Shown piece by piece: positions 1 to 11,917 of a stretch of 64,000 bases of DNA (position 1 is the stretch's first letter; each line of letters starts with the position of its first letter). The DNA lies in the NCBI RefSeq assembly GCF_018122625.2, contig NZ_JAGQFT020000005.1:1-64000 (forward strand), written 5' to 3'. This stretch comes from Coralloluteibacterium stylophorae. Its GTDB lineage: Bacteria > Pseudomonadota > Gammaproteobacteria > Xanthomonadales > Xanthomonadaceae. Made by a program: the position numbers and the translations under genes. Under the pieces are notes generated by a model. That model searched no databases and was not told the origin of the DNA. It saw only the letters and a list, made by a program, of their open reading frames with translations.

Positions 1-224
1 GGCGGCACCGCTACAACCACACCCGCCCGCATCGCGCCCTCGGCGGCCTTCCGCCGGTTCGCTTCGCGATGGCACACTCACCCACTGCCTCTAGTTCTGG
101 CTGACTCGAAAGAACGAGGACGCTTCACAACTTGTGTAAAAAACGGTTGGAACTTTGGTAAGCATTCAGCTAGGTTCGAAGATCGGATTCAGATCCGGTA
201 CAGACTGACCCTAGGGGACTACAC
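1..224. other. non-coding upstream region of the TonB receptor
   Basis: No open frame that looks like a gene is present. The second half is clearly richer in A/T than the surroundings, as expected of a promoter region, but I cannot fix a -35/-10 pair. A purine-rich stretch at 213-218 (AGGGGA), six bases before the ATG at 225, is the likely ribosome binding site of the receptor gene. Confidence 0.4.
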
Positions 225-3092
225 ATGCTCGCCAATGCTTTACCCCGTGCACCGCGCCGTAGCCGACTCACTGCCGCACTCCTCACAGCGCTCGTCATGC
301 CCCTGCCGGGCCTGGCCCTTGCCCAGAGCAGCGATGCGTCCGCCGAGACGGCGTCCAACGCCTCCACGCTCGACCGCGTCACCGTCACCGGTTCGCTGAT
401 CCCGCAGACGGATATCGAGACCTACGCGCCCGTTACCACCATCACAGCCGAGGACATCCAGGCGCGCGGCTTCACCAGCGTCGCCGATGTGCTGCAGCAG
501 GCATCCATCTCGACCGGCGGCGTGCAGGGCGGTCAGACCTCCGCGTCGTTCACGCAGGGCGCCGAGGCCGTCAGCATGTTCAGCCTCGATCCGGGGTACA
601 CGAAGTACCTGATCAACGGCCGCCCGATGGCCAACTACCCGGCGCTGTACAACGGCAGCGACGTGTTCAACAACGTCAGCGGGATTCCGGTCGATCTCGT
701 GGAGCGCATCGAGATCCTGCCCGGCGGCCAGTCCTCGTTGTACGGCTCAGACGCCATCGCCGGCGTCATCAACGTGATCCTCAAGGATCGGGTCGACGGC
801 CCCAGCCTCGCCATCCGCGGGGGCACCTACACCGAGGGCGGCGGCAACTCGTTCCGCGCCAGCTTCGCGGACGGCTTCGAGGCGGCGGACGGTCGCCTCA
901 ACGTCCTGTACGGTCTGCAGTACGAGACGCGTAATGCGATCTGGGGCTACCAGCGCGACCTGACCGACAGCTACAACACCGACGGCTACTCCGCGCCGAT
1001 CGCCAGCCGCGACTTCCTGGTCTACGGCTATACCGACATCGCGAACCAGGGGCTAGGCAATTTCGGCTATGTGTTCGCCGACCCGGCCAACTGCGCCAAC
1101 GTCGAAGGCCTCTTCGGCGGCAACGAGGGCTTCCAGTCGCGGCCTGGCTCTGGCGACTACTGCGGCACATTCGTCTCGCCCGGCTACCGCACCCTGCGCA
1201 ACGCCAAGGACAGCGGCCAGTTCTACACGAACATCGAGTTCGACCTGAACGACAACCACCAGCTCTACGCCCAGTATCTCTTCAGCCACGAAGAGGTGGA
1301 CTACGCAACCGGCTCGAACTACACCTGGTGGGGAACCGGGTCGAAGTGGGGCTACTACTACGATCCCGACTTGGACGGGCTGGTCAACCTGCAGCGGGCG
1401 TTCGCACCCGAGGACATTGGCGGCAACGGCTACGACGAGATCACCAACCAGGATCGCACCAACTCCTACATGGTCAGCTTCGGCGCGAAGGGCTTCTTCG
1501 GCGAAGGATGGGACTACGACATCGGTGCGACGCGCACGCAGTACCGCCTGAAGGAGCACAGCTGGGTCCGCTTCGCCGACCCCATCAACGACTGGTTCCA
1601 GGAGAACGTGCTGGGCCCGCAGCTGGGCGTGGATCCCTACTACGGCGCGTACCCGGTCTTCAGCCCCGACTATGCGGCGTTCTATCAGCCGATCTCGCCG
1701 GAGGACTTCGCGAGCTTCACCGGATTCGTCAACAACAGCAGCAAGACCTGGGACAACATGCTGCGCGCCGCGGTGACCAATGCCGCCCTGTTCGGCCTGC
1801 CCGGCGGAGACGCTGGCCTCGCCGTCGTCGTCGAGGGCGGCAACCAGGGTTGGGACTACTCGCCGGACTACCGGTTGCTGCCCGACGTCGCCGGAATCTG
1901 GGGCACGACGGCGGTGAGCGGCGGCGGCCACCGCACCCGCTATGCGGTCACCAGCGAGCTGCGCCTGCCGCTGTGGGATCCGCTGACGGTGACGCTGTCC
2001 GGCCGCTATGACGAGTTCGACGCCTACGGCAACACCGTCGACAAGCCGACCTACAGCGTCGGCATCGAGTATCGTCCGATCGACAGCCTGCTGTTCCGCG
2101 GCAAGTACGGCACCGCGTTCAGGGCGCCGACGCTGTCCGACACGTTCCAGGGTCCGAGCGGCTACTACAGCACCGCCACCGACTACTGGGCCTGCTTCGA
2201 CCAGGAAGGGTTCGCCCCGGGTGAGACGGATGACTGCTCGTTCGACTCCACCCAGTACTTCGGCACGCAGGAGGGCAACGCGGAACTGGAGCCGATCGAG
2301 GCCGACGTCTGGAACGCCGGTGTCGTCTGGGCGCCGACCAACAACTTCTCGCTCGCGGTCGACTACTACTCCTGGGACATCCGCAACGAGGTGGATACCC
2401 AGAGCACCGACCAGCTCCTGCTGCAGGAGTACCGATGCCGCAGCGGCCAGGAGGACATCAACTCGGCGAGCTGCCAGCAGGCCCTGGAGTGGGTGGGGCG
2501 CGGCCCGACCGGCCTGCTGAGCACGGTGTACACGCCGAAGGTCAACGTGGCCCAGCAGACGCTCGAGGCAGCCACCGTCACCGTCAACTACATGCTCGAC
2601 ATCGGCCGCTATGGTTCGTTGCGCTTCAATGGCAACTACACGAACATGCTGTCGCACTTCGTGCAGCCACTGCCCACGGACGACAAGATCGACCTGCTGC
2701 GCGATCCCTACTACATGTGGATCTACGATGCCTACGCAAAGACGCGTGCGGACGCCTCGGTCGCCTGGGACATCAGCAACTGGACGACGACGCTGTACGT
2801 CAACCGCATCGGCAGTACGCCGAACTACCTGGCCTACTCCGCGGGCAGCTACGACTATGAGGTCAACGGCGCTGAAGCCGGGACGTGGGCGCCGTACATC
2901 ACCTACAACGCGAGCGTGAACTGGCGCGCGACCGACGATATCCAGTTCTCGCTGCTGGTGAACAACGTGCTCAACAAGATGCCCGACGATCAGGCGAGCA
3001 ACTACCCCGGCACCAGCAGCACGCCGTACAACAACTACCTCTACAACGTGTACGGCCGTTCGCTCATGGCGGAGATGCGCTTCCAGTTCTGA
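225..3092 (+). CDS. TonB-dependent outer membrane receptor
   Basis: A 955-residue outer membrane receptor that would import a large substrate using energy passed on by TonB-ExbBD. Residues 1-33 form a signal peptide with an Arg-rich start, a hydrophobic core and ALA|Q cleavage. A TonB-box-like LDRVTVTGS lies at 49-57. The plug domain covers about 65-188 and includes RIEILPGGQSSLYGSDAIAG at 161-180. The rest is rich in aromatic beta-strands and ends in RFQF, the usual C-terminal Phe of a barrel. Length and layout match the family. The substrate cannot be told from sequence. The gene stands alone with its own terminator and converges on a sulfotransferase gene. The ATG at 225 is supported by an AGGGGA ribosome binding site. 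Confidence 0.93.
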   Translation: MLANALPRAPRRSRLTAALLTALVMPLPGLALAQSSDASAETASNASTLDRVTVTGSLIPQTDIETYAPVTTITAEDIQARGFTSVADVLQQASISTGGVQGGQTSASFTQGAEAVSMFSLDPGYTKYLINGRPMANYPALYNGSDVFNNVSGIPVDLVERIEILPGGQSSLYGSDAIAGVINVILKDRVDGPSLAIRGGTYTEGGGNSFRASFADGFEAADGRLNVLYGLQYETRNAIWGYQRDLTDSYNTDGYSAPIASRDFLVYGYTDIANQGLGNFGYVFADPANCANVEGLFGGNEGFQSRPGSGDYCGTFVSPGYRTLRNAKDSGQFYTNIEFDLNDNHQLYAQYLFSHEEVDYATGSNYTWWGTGSKWGYYYDPDLDGLVNLQRAFAPEDIGGNGYDEITNQDRTNSYMVSFGAKGFFGEGWDYDIGATRTQYRLKEHSWVRFADPINDWFQENVLGPQLGVDPYYGAYPVFSPDYAAFYQPISPEDFASFTGFVNNSSKTWDNMLRAAVTNAALFGLPGGDAGLAVVVEGGNQGWDYSPDYRLLPDVAGIWGTTAVSGGGHRTRYAVTSELRLPLWDPLTVTLSGRYDEFDAYGNTVDKPTYSVGIEYRPIDSLLFRGKYGTAFRAPTLSDTFQGPSGYYSTATDYWACFDQEGFAPGETDDCSFDSTQYFGTQEGNAELEPIEADVWNAGVVWAPTNNFSLAVDYYSWDIRNEVDTQSTDQLLLQEYRCRSGQEDINSASCQQALEWVGRGPTGLLSTVYTPKVNVAQQTLEAATVTVNYMLDIGRYGSLRFNGNYTNMLSHFVQPLPTDDKIDLLRDPYYMWIYDAYAKTRADASVAWDISNWTTTLYVNRIGSTPNYLAYSAGSYDYEVNGAEAGTWAPYITYNASVNWRATDDIQFSLLVNNVLNKMPDDQASNYPGTSSTPYNNYLYNVYGRSLMAEMRFQF

Positions 3093-3115
3093 CGCATCGC
3101 CCCCCTCTCCACTCC

Positions 3116-3145
3116 GGACTCCGCTTCGGCGGGGTCCTTTTTTTT
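3116..3145 (+). terminator. rho-independent terminator of the TonB receptor gene
   Basis: A nine-pair stem (3116-3124 with 3129-3137, one G-U pair) closes on a TTCG tetraloop and is followed at once by eight T residues (3138-3145). It lies 23 bases after the receptor stop codon. On the opposite strand there is no T run, so it should act only on the plus strand. Confidence 0.92.
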
Positions 3146-3166
3146 GGACGGGAGGAGGCTGTTGAC

Positions 3167-4744
3167 TCAGGTCCGTGTGTCTATGCCGGCTTCTTCGAGC
3201 AGGGTGAGGAGTCCGCTGAGCTGCGACTCGTAGTTGCGCCAGCGGCCGACAGCGTTGCGGTGGACGCCGTCGCGTACCTGTACCGTGCTGGCTGTGGCGA
3301 CGGGAGCGATGTTGTCCTGAGGGCGCAGGCAGGCGTCGCACCATCGGAGACCAACCGCCTCCAGCAGCTGCCGCACCGTCGCCTCGGGTGCTTCGACCAG
3401 CGTCTCGTAATGCAGTTCATGGATACGGTTTGGCAGCACGTGCTTCCAGTGGCGCACCAGGCGCTCGAACTGGATGTAGTGCCTGCCCGTATCGAGCAGA
3501 TCGAAGGAGTAGTCGTAGTAGGACGACTGAAGACTGAAGAGCTGCCTGAAGTTGCCGAGGCAGGTGTCCAGCGGATCGCGTCGCAGCAGCACGATCCGGG
3601 CGCGGGGAAAGGCCCGCGCGATGAAGCCCAGGTACAGGAAGTTGTGCGGCAGCTTGTCGATGAAGCGTGGTGTGCGTCCAGTCACTGAGCGCGTTGAGGC
3701 AAGGTAGGCCTCGCCGAGGGCGCGCATGTCCGCGCGGGCGCCGGCGGCCACGGTATCGGGATCGATGAGCAGTGGAGTGCGGCTGCCGGACGCCCGCTTG
3801 AGCTCGATGCCAAACTGCTGCAGCTCTCCAGCCGACGTCACATCCGGATGGTTGCTGAGGATGCGGTCGACCAGCGTCGTGCCGGAGCGCGGCATGCCGA
3901 CCACGAAGATCGGCTCCTCGCTTTCCGCTCCACCTTCATCCTCGATGGGTGCGGGGAAGGCGTCGATCAGTGCATCGACGAGCGCGGCGTCTCGTGCCGC
4001 CGGAGAGCCGCGACCGGCTCCGCCGGCCGCCTTGCCGCGCTGCAGATGTCCGAAGGCTGCGGCATGGTCACCGACATCCTCCAGCTCCTTGGCCAGCGCA
4101 AGGTGTAGGTAGAGCTGAGGCTCGGGTGCCTGAGGCGCCTCCGCGAGCATGGCGCGGAGTCGTTCGAGGTGATTGCTCGCAGGCGTCTGCCGCGTGAGCT
4201 GGGCCAGGGAAAGGTGCGCCTTCCAGTAGCCGGGCTGCAGCGCGACGCATGCCTCGAGTTCGACAGTGGCTTCTTCGATACGGCCGGCGAAGGTGAGCGC
4301 CGTGCCATGGTTGAAGCGGTACGCGGCGTTGCGCGGCTGCAGCTGCGCGAGTCTGGCGTAGACGGGAAGCGCTGCCTCGTACGCGTTGCCCAGGGTGAAG
4401 ACCAGGCCGAGCGTGTCGAGGGTCATCGGATCCGCGGGCGCCATCGCCCAGGCCCGCCGGGCGGCTTCGAGCGCAGGTAGCGGCCGGTGCGCCGACAGCA
4501 GCGCGCGCGCGAACTGTGCCAGGTAATCCGCGCGCTGCGGATTCAGGCGGGTCGCGTGCTGCAGATGGGTCAGCGCCCGTGGCATCTGTCTCAGTTCGAG
4601 GGCGGCCACGCCGGCAACGAAGTGGACGCCGGCATGCTGGGGACGGGCTTCGAGCAGCGAATCGGCGAGCCTCAGTGCCTGGGTCCAGTCGCGGCGGTTG
4701 AGCGCCTCCACGGCGCCGCGATAGACAGCGTGGATGTCGATCAT
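3167..4744 (-). CDS. TPR-repeat sulfotransferase
   Basis: A 525-residue protein with an N-terminal TPR superhelix (about 5-235, repeated A-x3-L/A-x2-P patterns) and a C-terminal PAPS-dependent sulfotransferase domain. The 5'-phosphosulfate loop GMPRSGTTL is at 283-291 and the 3'-phosphate site RRDPLDTCLGNF at 388-399. There is no signal peptide, so the protein is probably cytoplasmic. It would move a sulfonate group from PAPS to an unknown acceptor, with the TPR part perhaps holding a peptide or protein. The start overlaps the tatD stop in an ATGA, so the two are probably translated together. The neighbouring TonB receptor is convergent; whether they work together is open. Confidence 0.85.
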   Translation of the reverse strand: MIDIHAVYRGAVEALNRRDWTQALRLADSLLEARPQHAGVHFVAGVAALELRQMPRALTHLQHATRLNPQRADYLAQFARALLSAHRPLPALEAARRAWAMAPADPMTLDTLGLVFTLGNAYEAALPVYARLAQLQPRNAAYRFNHGTALTFAGRIEEATVELEACVALQPGYWKAHLSLAQLTRQTPASNHLERLRAMLAEAPQAPEPQLYLHLALAKELEDVGDHAAAFGHLQRGKAAGGAGRGSPAARDAALVDALIDAFPAPIEDEGGAESEEPIFVVGMPRSGTTLVDRILSNHPDVTSAGELQQFGIELKRASGSRTPLLIDPDTVAAGARADMRALGEAYLASTRSVTGRTPRFIDKLPHNFLYLGFIARAFPRARIVLLRRDPLDTCLGNFRQLFSLQSSYYDYSFDLLDTGRHYIQFERLVRHWKHVLPNRIHELHYETLVEAPEATVRQLLEAVGLRWCDACLRPQDNIAPVATASTVQVRDGVHRNAVGRWRNYESQLSGLLTLLEEAGIDTRT

Positions 4745-5586
4745 CGACCACCTTCCGGCCGGGGAGTGGACATGCCCGCCGCGGACCTCATCGCTTCGCC
4801 GCCCAAGCCGAAGAACGCCTCCGCCGTCGCGGTGCTGCGGGCGGCGGTGGTGGCGATGTCCTCGCTGCGGTCGCGGGCGAGTTCATCGACGACGTGGGCG
4901 AGGAAGGCGGGCTCGTTGCGGCGCGACTTCGGCGCTGGCTTCAGCGTGCGCGGCAGGAGGTAGGGCGCATCGGTCTCGACCATCATCCGCGCGTGCGGGA
5001 TGTGCGGGACGAGTTCGCGCAGGTGCGCGCCGCGGCGTTCGTCGCACAGCCAGCCGGTGATGCCGATGTGCCAGTCGCGGTCGAGACAGGCGAACAGTTC
5101 CTCGCGCGTGCCGGTGAAGCAGTGGACGACTGCCGGACCGATGCGGCCCTCGAACTCCTTCATGATCGCGACGAAGTCGCCATGCGCATCGCGCTGGTGC
5201 AGGAACAGCGGCTTGCCGGTCTCCGCCGCGATCTCGAGCTGGCGCTCGAACGCACGGCGCTGGGCCGGGCGCGGCGAGAAGTCGCGGAAGTAGTCGAGCC
5301 CGCATTCGCCCACCGCCACCACCTGCGGGTGCGCATGCAGGGCGCGCATCTCGGCGTCGCACTCATCGGTGTACTCGCTGGCGTGGTGCGGATGCACGCC
5401 CGCCGTCGCGTAGAGCAGGCCCGGATGCGCCTGCGCGAGCGCCAGCGCCTTCGGCGAATGTTCGCGGCTCGCGCCGGTGACGATCATCTTCGCCACGCCG
5501 GCGGCGCGCGCGCGGGTGAGCACGGCGTCGAGGTCGTGCCCGAAGCTTTCGTGGGTGAGGTTGGCGCCGATGTCGATGAGCTGCAT
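4741..5586 (-). CDS. tatD: TatD-family metal-dependent DNase
   Basis: A 281-residue TIM-barrel hydrolase of the TatD family (3'-5' exonuclease activity on DNA in E. coli). The opening IDIGANLT is the true-TatD form, in contrast to the D-x-H-x-H opening of YcfH/YjjV relatives. Metal-site and family motifs are visible: GVHPHH (63-68), GECGLD (92-97), H130, HCFTGT (155-160), ITGWLCDERRG (176-186) and ETDAPYLLP (204-212). I chose the ATG at 5586 because the family begins here; the frame is open for another 70 codons upstream, but that part is Arg-rich and unlike TatD. The gene is followed by the sulfotransferase with a 4-base overlap. Confidence 0.9.
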   Translation of the reverse strand: MQLIDIGANLTHESFGHDLDAVLTRARAAGVAKMIVTGASREHSPKALALAQAHPGLLYATAGVHPHHASEYTDECDAEMRALHAHPQVVAVGECGLDYFRDFSPRPAQRRAFERQLEIAAETGKPLFLHQRDAHGDFVAIMKEFEGRIGPAVVHCFTGTREELFACLDRDWHIGITGWLCDERRGAHLRELVPHIPHARMMVETDAPYLLPRTLKPAPKSRRNEPAFLAHVVDELARDRSEDIATTAARSTATAEAFFGLGGEAMRSAAGMSTPRPEGGR

Positions 5587-5846
5587 GCGAGGAGTGGGTC
5601 GAGAGGAGTGAGGAGAGGGGCGCGGATACCAGCCCCGCGTGTAGTGGCAGCGCATATGGTCGCATCGGGCGGTGACGGCTCCCACCCGGCCCCTCCGCCT
5701 GGCACGTGATGTCCTGCGCACGACGCTCCCGGCGGCGGACATCTCTGCGAACAGGTGACCGCCGCCGCGGGAAGGCCGCACACTGCTCCGCTGCACGTCC
5801 GCGCCTCTTTTTCGTCACTCCCTCGACTCACGCCTCGCTTCCGTCC

Positions 5847-8324
<2,478 letters not shown>

Positions 8325-8330
8325 CTTGGG

Positions 8331-8485
8331 GCGAGGGGCGGGAACAGGGAACAGGGAGCGAGGAACAGGGAACCCTGGGCCCTGGCGTGGGACGGCTGCA
8401 GCCGCGACCGCGGGTGTGGATCTGCGTCGTGCGCATGCGTCCGGCGTGCCCGCCCCCCACGGGTCGCGGCTGAAGCTGCTCCTAC
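8331..8485. repeat. GGGAACA heptamers plus REP pair between hrpB and rluE
   Basis: Starting just after the hrpB stop, several G-rich copies of GGGAACA are followed by a degenerate REP (around 8391-8410) and an inverted REP ending in CTAC at 8485. On the minus strand this last REP begins GTAG, and its TAG is the stop codon of the pseudouridine synthase gene. The two genes converge here, so the palindromes may also end transcription on both strands. Confidence 0.75.
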
Positions 8486-9033
8486 ATGGCCGGGTCGATC
8501 TCGCGCCACTGGCCCGGCGCGAGCTCGGCGAGGGCGTGGCGGCCGATGGCGGTGCGGACCAGGCGCAGGGTCGGCAGTCCGACGGCGGCGGTCATCCGCC
8601 GCACCTGGCGGTTGCGGCCCTCGTGGATCGCGATCTCGACGAAGCTGTCGGGCACGCTCCTGCGGTAGCGCACCGGGGGATCGCGCGGCCACAGCCAGTC
8701 GGGCGCGGCGTCGAGCGTGCGCGCACGCGCCGGTCGCGTCGGCCCGTCCTTCAGCGCCACGCCCCGTCGCAGCGCCTCGAGCTGGTCCTCGTGCGGCCTG
8801 CCTTCGACCTGGACCAGGTAGGTCTTCCAGGTCTTCTGCCGCGGCTCGGCGATGCGCCGCTGCAGGCGCCCGTCGTCGGTGAGCAGCAGCAGGCCCTCGG
8901 AGTCGAAATCCAGCCGCCCCGCCGCATAGACCTCCGGCGGCAGGCCGAACGCGGCCAGCGTCGGCCGCGGCGGCTCGCTGCGGTCGGTGAACTGGCACAG
9001 CACGCCGTAGGGCTTGTTGAGGGCGATGAGCAT
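8482..9033 (-). CDS. rluE: RluE-like 23S rRNA pseudouridine synthase
   Basis: A 183-residue synthase of the RsuA/RluB/RluE/RluF family, which changes one uridine in rRNA to pseudouridine. The catalytic-Asp motif [13 protein letters not shown] is at about 39-51 and the second core motif [10 protein letters not shown] is near the C-terminus. There is no N-terminal S4 domain; the protein starts directly at [11 protein letters not shown], which fits RluE rather than RsuA or RluB. I chose ATG 9033 for that reason; upstream in-frame codons run into the heptamer repeats. The stop codon lies within the GTAG head of a REP palindrome. The exact target position cannot be proved from sequence. Confidence 0.85.
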   Translation of the reverse strand: MLIALNKPYGVLCQFTDRSEPPRPTLAAFGLPPEVYAAGRLDFDSEGLLLLTDDGRLQRRIAEPRQKTWKTYLVQVEGRPHEDQLEALRRGVALKDGPTRPARARTLDAAPDWLWPRDPPVRYRRSVPDSFVEIAIHEGRNRQVRRMTAAVGLPTLRLVRTAIGRHALAELAPGQWREIDPAM

Positions 9034-9186
9034 GGAGCGGGGTGCGAGCGGAGAGGAGTGGCGCACGAGGACGCGGCGGGGACCGGAAGTGTGACATCGC
9101 GTGCATCCGACCCGCCGCCGCGCACATGCAGCATCCGATCCGGCATGCGCCCAGGCGCTGGTTCCGCTGCGCCGGAGCGGCGATGC

Positions 9187-9262
9187 TTCCCCGTTCCCCG
9201 TTCCCCGTTCCCCGTTCCCCGTTCCCCGTTCCCCGTTCCCCGTTCCCGATTCCCGATCCCCG
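9187..9262. repeat. GTTCCCC heptamer array upstream of the ABC transporter gene
   Basis: About ten tandem copies of a C-rich heptamer (mostly CGTTCCC, changing to CGATTCC at the right end) finish ten bases before the ABC transporter ATG. On the minus strand the array gives repeated GGG runs spaced by four bases, a pattern able to form a G-quadruplex. It occupies the gap between the divergent rluE and ABC genes; no other clear signal is seen in 9034-9186. Confidence 0.85.
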
Positions 9263-9271
9263 AGCCAACCC

Positions 9272-11062
9272 ATGCACCCCCTCCGCCGCCTCTTCGCCTT
9301 CGCCCGCCCCTACCGCCGCGACGCGGTCCTGGCCACCGTCTGGTCGGTGGCCAACAAGGTCATGGACGTACTGCCGGAGATCCTGATCGGCGTGGCGGTG
9401 GACGTGGTGGTCAACCGCCAGGACTCCTTCGTCGCGCGGCTGGGCGTGCCGGACCCGGTGCACCAGCTGGTCCTGCTCACCGCCGCCACGGCGTTGGTGT
9501 GGGCCTTCGAGTCGCTGTTCGAATACCTCTACGCGCTGAAGTGGCGCCGGCTCGCGCAGGACCTGCAGCACGTGCTGCGCCAGTCCGCGTACGGCCATCT
9601 GCAGGCGCTGCCGCCCGACACCATCGCCACCCAGCGCAGCGGTCGGTTGATGGCCCTGCTCAACGAGGACGTGAACCAGGTCGAGCGCTTCCTCAACACC
9701 GGCGCCAACGACCTGATCCAGGTGTTCGTGTCGTCGCTGCTGATCGGCGCGGTGTTCTTCCTGCTCACCGCCGACCTCGCCGCGCTGGCGATCCTGCCGA
9801 TCCCGCTGATCCTCGTCGCCGCGTTCTGGTTCCAGAAACGCCTGGCGCCGCGCTACGCCGGCGCGCGCGACGCCGCGGCCACGCTGTCGGCGCGGCTGAC
9901 CAACAACCTGCGCGGCATGGCGACGATCCAGGCCTACACCGCAGAGGCCTTCGAGGCGGCGCACCTGGAACGGGCCTCCGACGGCTTCCGCGCGCGCAAC
10001 GCCGAGGCGATCCGCTACAGCGCGATGATCCACCCGGCGATCCGCATCGCGGTGCTGATCGGATTCGTCGCCACCCTGCTCTACGGCGGCGTGCTGACCC
10101 TGCGCGGCGAACTCGGCGTCGGCAGCTACTCGGCGCTGGTGTTCCTGACCCAGCGCCTGCTGTGGCCGATGACCCGGCTCGCCGACATGACCGACCTCTA
10201 CAACCGCGCCATGGCCTCGGTGAACCGGATCATGGACCTGCTCGACGCGCCGCTGCCGCCGCGCCCGGCGCGTACGCTGGACGCACGCCCCGCCGGCGCG
10301 CTGGCGTTCGAGGACGTGCGCTTCGCCTACGCCGGACGGCCGGCGCTGCACGGCGTGAGCCTGGAGGTGCCGGCCGGGCGCACCGTGGCCCTGGTCGGCG
10401 GCACCGGCAGCGGCAAGAGCACGCTGCTGAAGCTGCTGCTGGGCTTCCTGCGGCCGGACGCGGGCCGGATCGCGCTCGACGGCCTCGACCTCGCCGGCGT
10501 CGACCCGCAGTCGCTGCGCCGGCACGTCGCCTACGTGGCGCAGGAGCCCTTCCTGACCGACGGCAGCGTCGCCGACAACATCGCCTACGGCGAGCGCGAT
10601 GCCGACCCGGCGCGCGTCGAGGCCGCGGCGCGCGCGGCGGAAGCGCACGCCTTCGTCGCGTCCCTGCCCGACGGCTACGCCAGCCCGGTCGGCGAGGGCG
10701 GCGCCCAGCTCTCCGGCGGCCAGCGGCAGCGGATTGCGCTGGCGCGCGCGCTGTACCGCGACCCGGCGATCCTGATCCTCGACGAGGCGACCTCGGCGGT
10801 CGACAACGAGACCGAGGCCGCGATCCAGCGCTCGCTGGCGCGCGCTGCCGCCGGCCGCACGGTGCTGGTGGTCGCGCACCGCCTGTCGACGGTGCGCCAC
10901 GCCGACGTCATCCACGTCATGGACCACGGCCGCATCGTCGAGAGCGGCAGCCACGACGAACTCCTCACCCGCGACGGCACCTATGCCGGGCTGTGGCGCC
11001 TGCAGACCGGCGAGACGCTGGATGCCGCGGCGCAGGCTGATGCGCCGGCGGCGGCCGGCTAG
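9272..11062 (+). CDS. ABC exporter half-transporter (membrane domain fused to ATPase)
   Basis: A 596-residue fusion of a six-helix type I exporter domain (about 15-320) and an ATPase domain (about 345-585). Walker [10 protein letters not shown] is at 376-384, the LSGGQ signature at 480-484, Walker B LILDEAT at 501-507, and a switch His in VVAHRLST follows. It would act as a homodimer, or with another half-transporter, in the inner membrane. The substrate is unknown; no fusion partner or peptidase domain is visible. I chose ATG 9272 because the frame upstream is low-complexity repeat (PFPVPRS). folE follows after 31 bases and may be co-transcribed. Confidence 0.88.
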   Translation: MHPLRRLFAFARPYRRDAVLATVWSVANKVMDVLPEILIGVAVDVVVNRQDSFVARLGVPDPVHQLVLLTAATALVWAFESLFEYLYALKWRRLAQDLQHVLRQSAYGHLQALPPDTIATQRSGRLMALLNEDVNQVERFLNTGANDLIQVFVSSLLIGAVFFLLTADLAALAILPIPLILVAAFWFQKRLAPRYAGARDAAATLSARLTNNLRGMATIQAYTAEAFEAAHLERASDGFRARNAEAIRYSAMIHPAIRIAVLIGFVATLLYGGVLTLRGELGVGSYSALVFLTQRLLWPMTRLADMTDLYNRAMASVNRIMDLLDAPLPPRPARTLDARPAGALAFEDVRFAYAGRPALHGVSLEVPAGRTVALVGGTGSGKSTLLKLLLGFLRPDAGRIALDGLDLAGVDPQSLRRHVAYVAQEPFLTDGSVADNIAYGERDADPARVEAAARAAEAHAFVASLPDGYASPVGEGGAQLSGGQRQRIALARALYRDPAILILDEATSAVDNETEAAIQRSLARAAAGRTVLVVAHRLSTVRHADVIHVMDHGRIVESGSHDELLTRDGTYAGLWRLQTGETLDAAAQADAPAAAG

Positions 11063-11093
11063 ACTTCGCGGTTTGCACGCACGCGGAGCAGGC

Positions 11094-11705
11094 ATGAGCG
11101 CCGACAACGACACCCCGGTCACCCAGGAACAGGCCGAGGCGGCCGTGCGCACGCTGCTGCGCTGGGCCGGCGACGACCCGTCGCGCGAGGGCCTGCTCGA
11201 CACCCCGCGCCGGGTGGCCAAGGCCTACCGCGACTGGTTCTCCGGCTACGAGACCGATCCCGAAGGCTACCTCGCCCGTACCTTCGAGGAGGTCGAGGGC
11301 TACGACGAGATGGTGGTGCTGCGCGACATCCAGTTCGAGTCGCACTGCGAGCACCACATGGCACCGATCATCGGCCGCGCCCACGTCGGCTACCTGCCGG
11401 CCGGGCGGGTGGTCGGCATCAGCAAGCTCGCCCGCGTGGTCGATGCCTACGCTCGGCGCTTCCAGGTGCAGGAGAAGCTCACCGCGCAGATCGCCGGGAT
11501 CATCCAGGAGGTCCTGCAGCCGCGCGGCGTGGCCGTGGTGGTCGAGGCGGCGCACCAGTGCATGACCACCCGCGGCGTGCACAAGCGCGGCGTGTCGATG
11601 GTCACCAGCACCATGCTCGGCGAGTTTCGCGACGATCCGCGCACCCGCGGCGAGTTCCTGAGCTTCGTCGGCGTCGCCGCCGGCGGCGGCACCGGACTGC
11701 GCTGA
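11094..11705 (+). CDS. folE: GTP cyclohydrolase I
   Basis: A 203-residue GTP cyclohydrolase I (type IA), which opens GTP to dihydroneopterin triphosphate, the first step of folate and pterin synthesis. The zinc ligands are visible: C85 and H88 in SHCEHHM and C156 in HQCMTTRG. The RGVSMVTS segment and C-terminal RGEFLSF also match the family. Length is normal. I chose ATG 11094 because the alternative upstream codons lie inside the ABC transporter gene and are Arg-rich. It follows the ABC gene closely, and its 3' side faces a histidine kinase gene across a REP cluster. Confidence 0.95.
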   Translation: MSADNDTPVTQEQAEAAVRTLLRWAGDDPSREGLLDTPRRVAKAYRDWFSGYETDPEGYLARTFEEVEGYDEMVVLRDIQFESHCEHHMAPIIGRAHVGYLPAGRVVGISKLARVVDAYARRFQVQEKLTAQIAGIIQEVLQPRGVAVVVEAAHQCMTTRGVHKRGVSMVTSTMLGEFRDDPRTRGEFLSFVGVAAGGGTGLR

Positions 11706-11740
11706 GGCCACAGCCCGCAAAGCCGAGTGTGCTCGGGCTC

Positions 11741-11873
11741 CTGTGGGAGCGGCTTCAGCCGCGACGGACGTGGCACCGGCCGGTAGGTCGGGGCTGAAGC
11801 CCCTCCCACAGATGAAGCCCCTCGCACGGGTCCTGCCCTGCCGGCGCACGGTCGCGGCTGAAGCCGCTCCTAC
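11741..11873. repeat. REP palindrome cluster between folE and the kinase gene
   Basis: Several GTAG/GTGG-headed REP palindromes in inverted order: GTGGGAGCGGCTTCAGCCGC at 11743, then inverted GGGGCTGAAGCCCC near 11790, a partial copy at 11811, and an inverted copy ending CTAC at 11873. The genes on either side converge, so the cluster sits where a two-way terminator or mRNA 3' stabiliser would be useful. Confidence 0.85.
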
Positions 11874-11917
11874 GGGGCGCGATGCCTGCCTGCGGGCGGC
11901 GCGCATGCGCGGATCGA

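Noticed and set aside
1053-3344. A long minus-strand frame opposite the TonB receptor
   Set aside because: Runs through the receptor gene and its terminator; Arg/His/Val-rich shadow.
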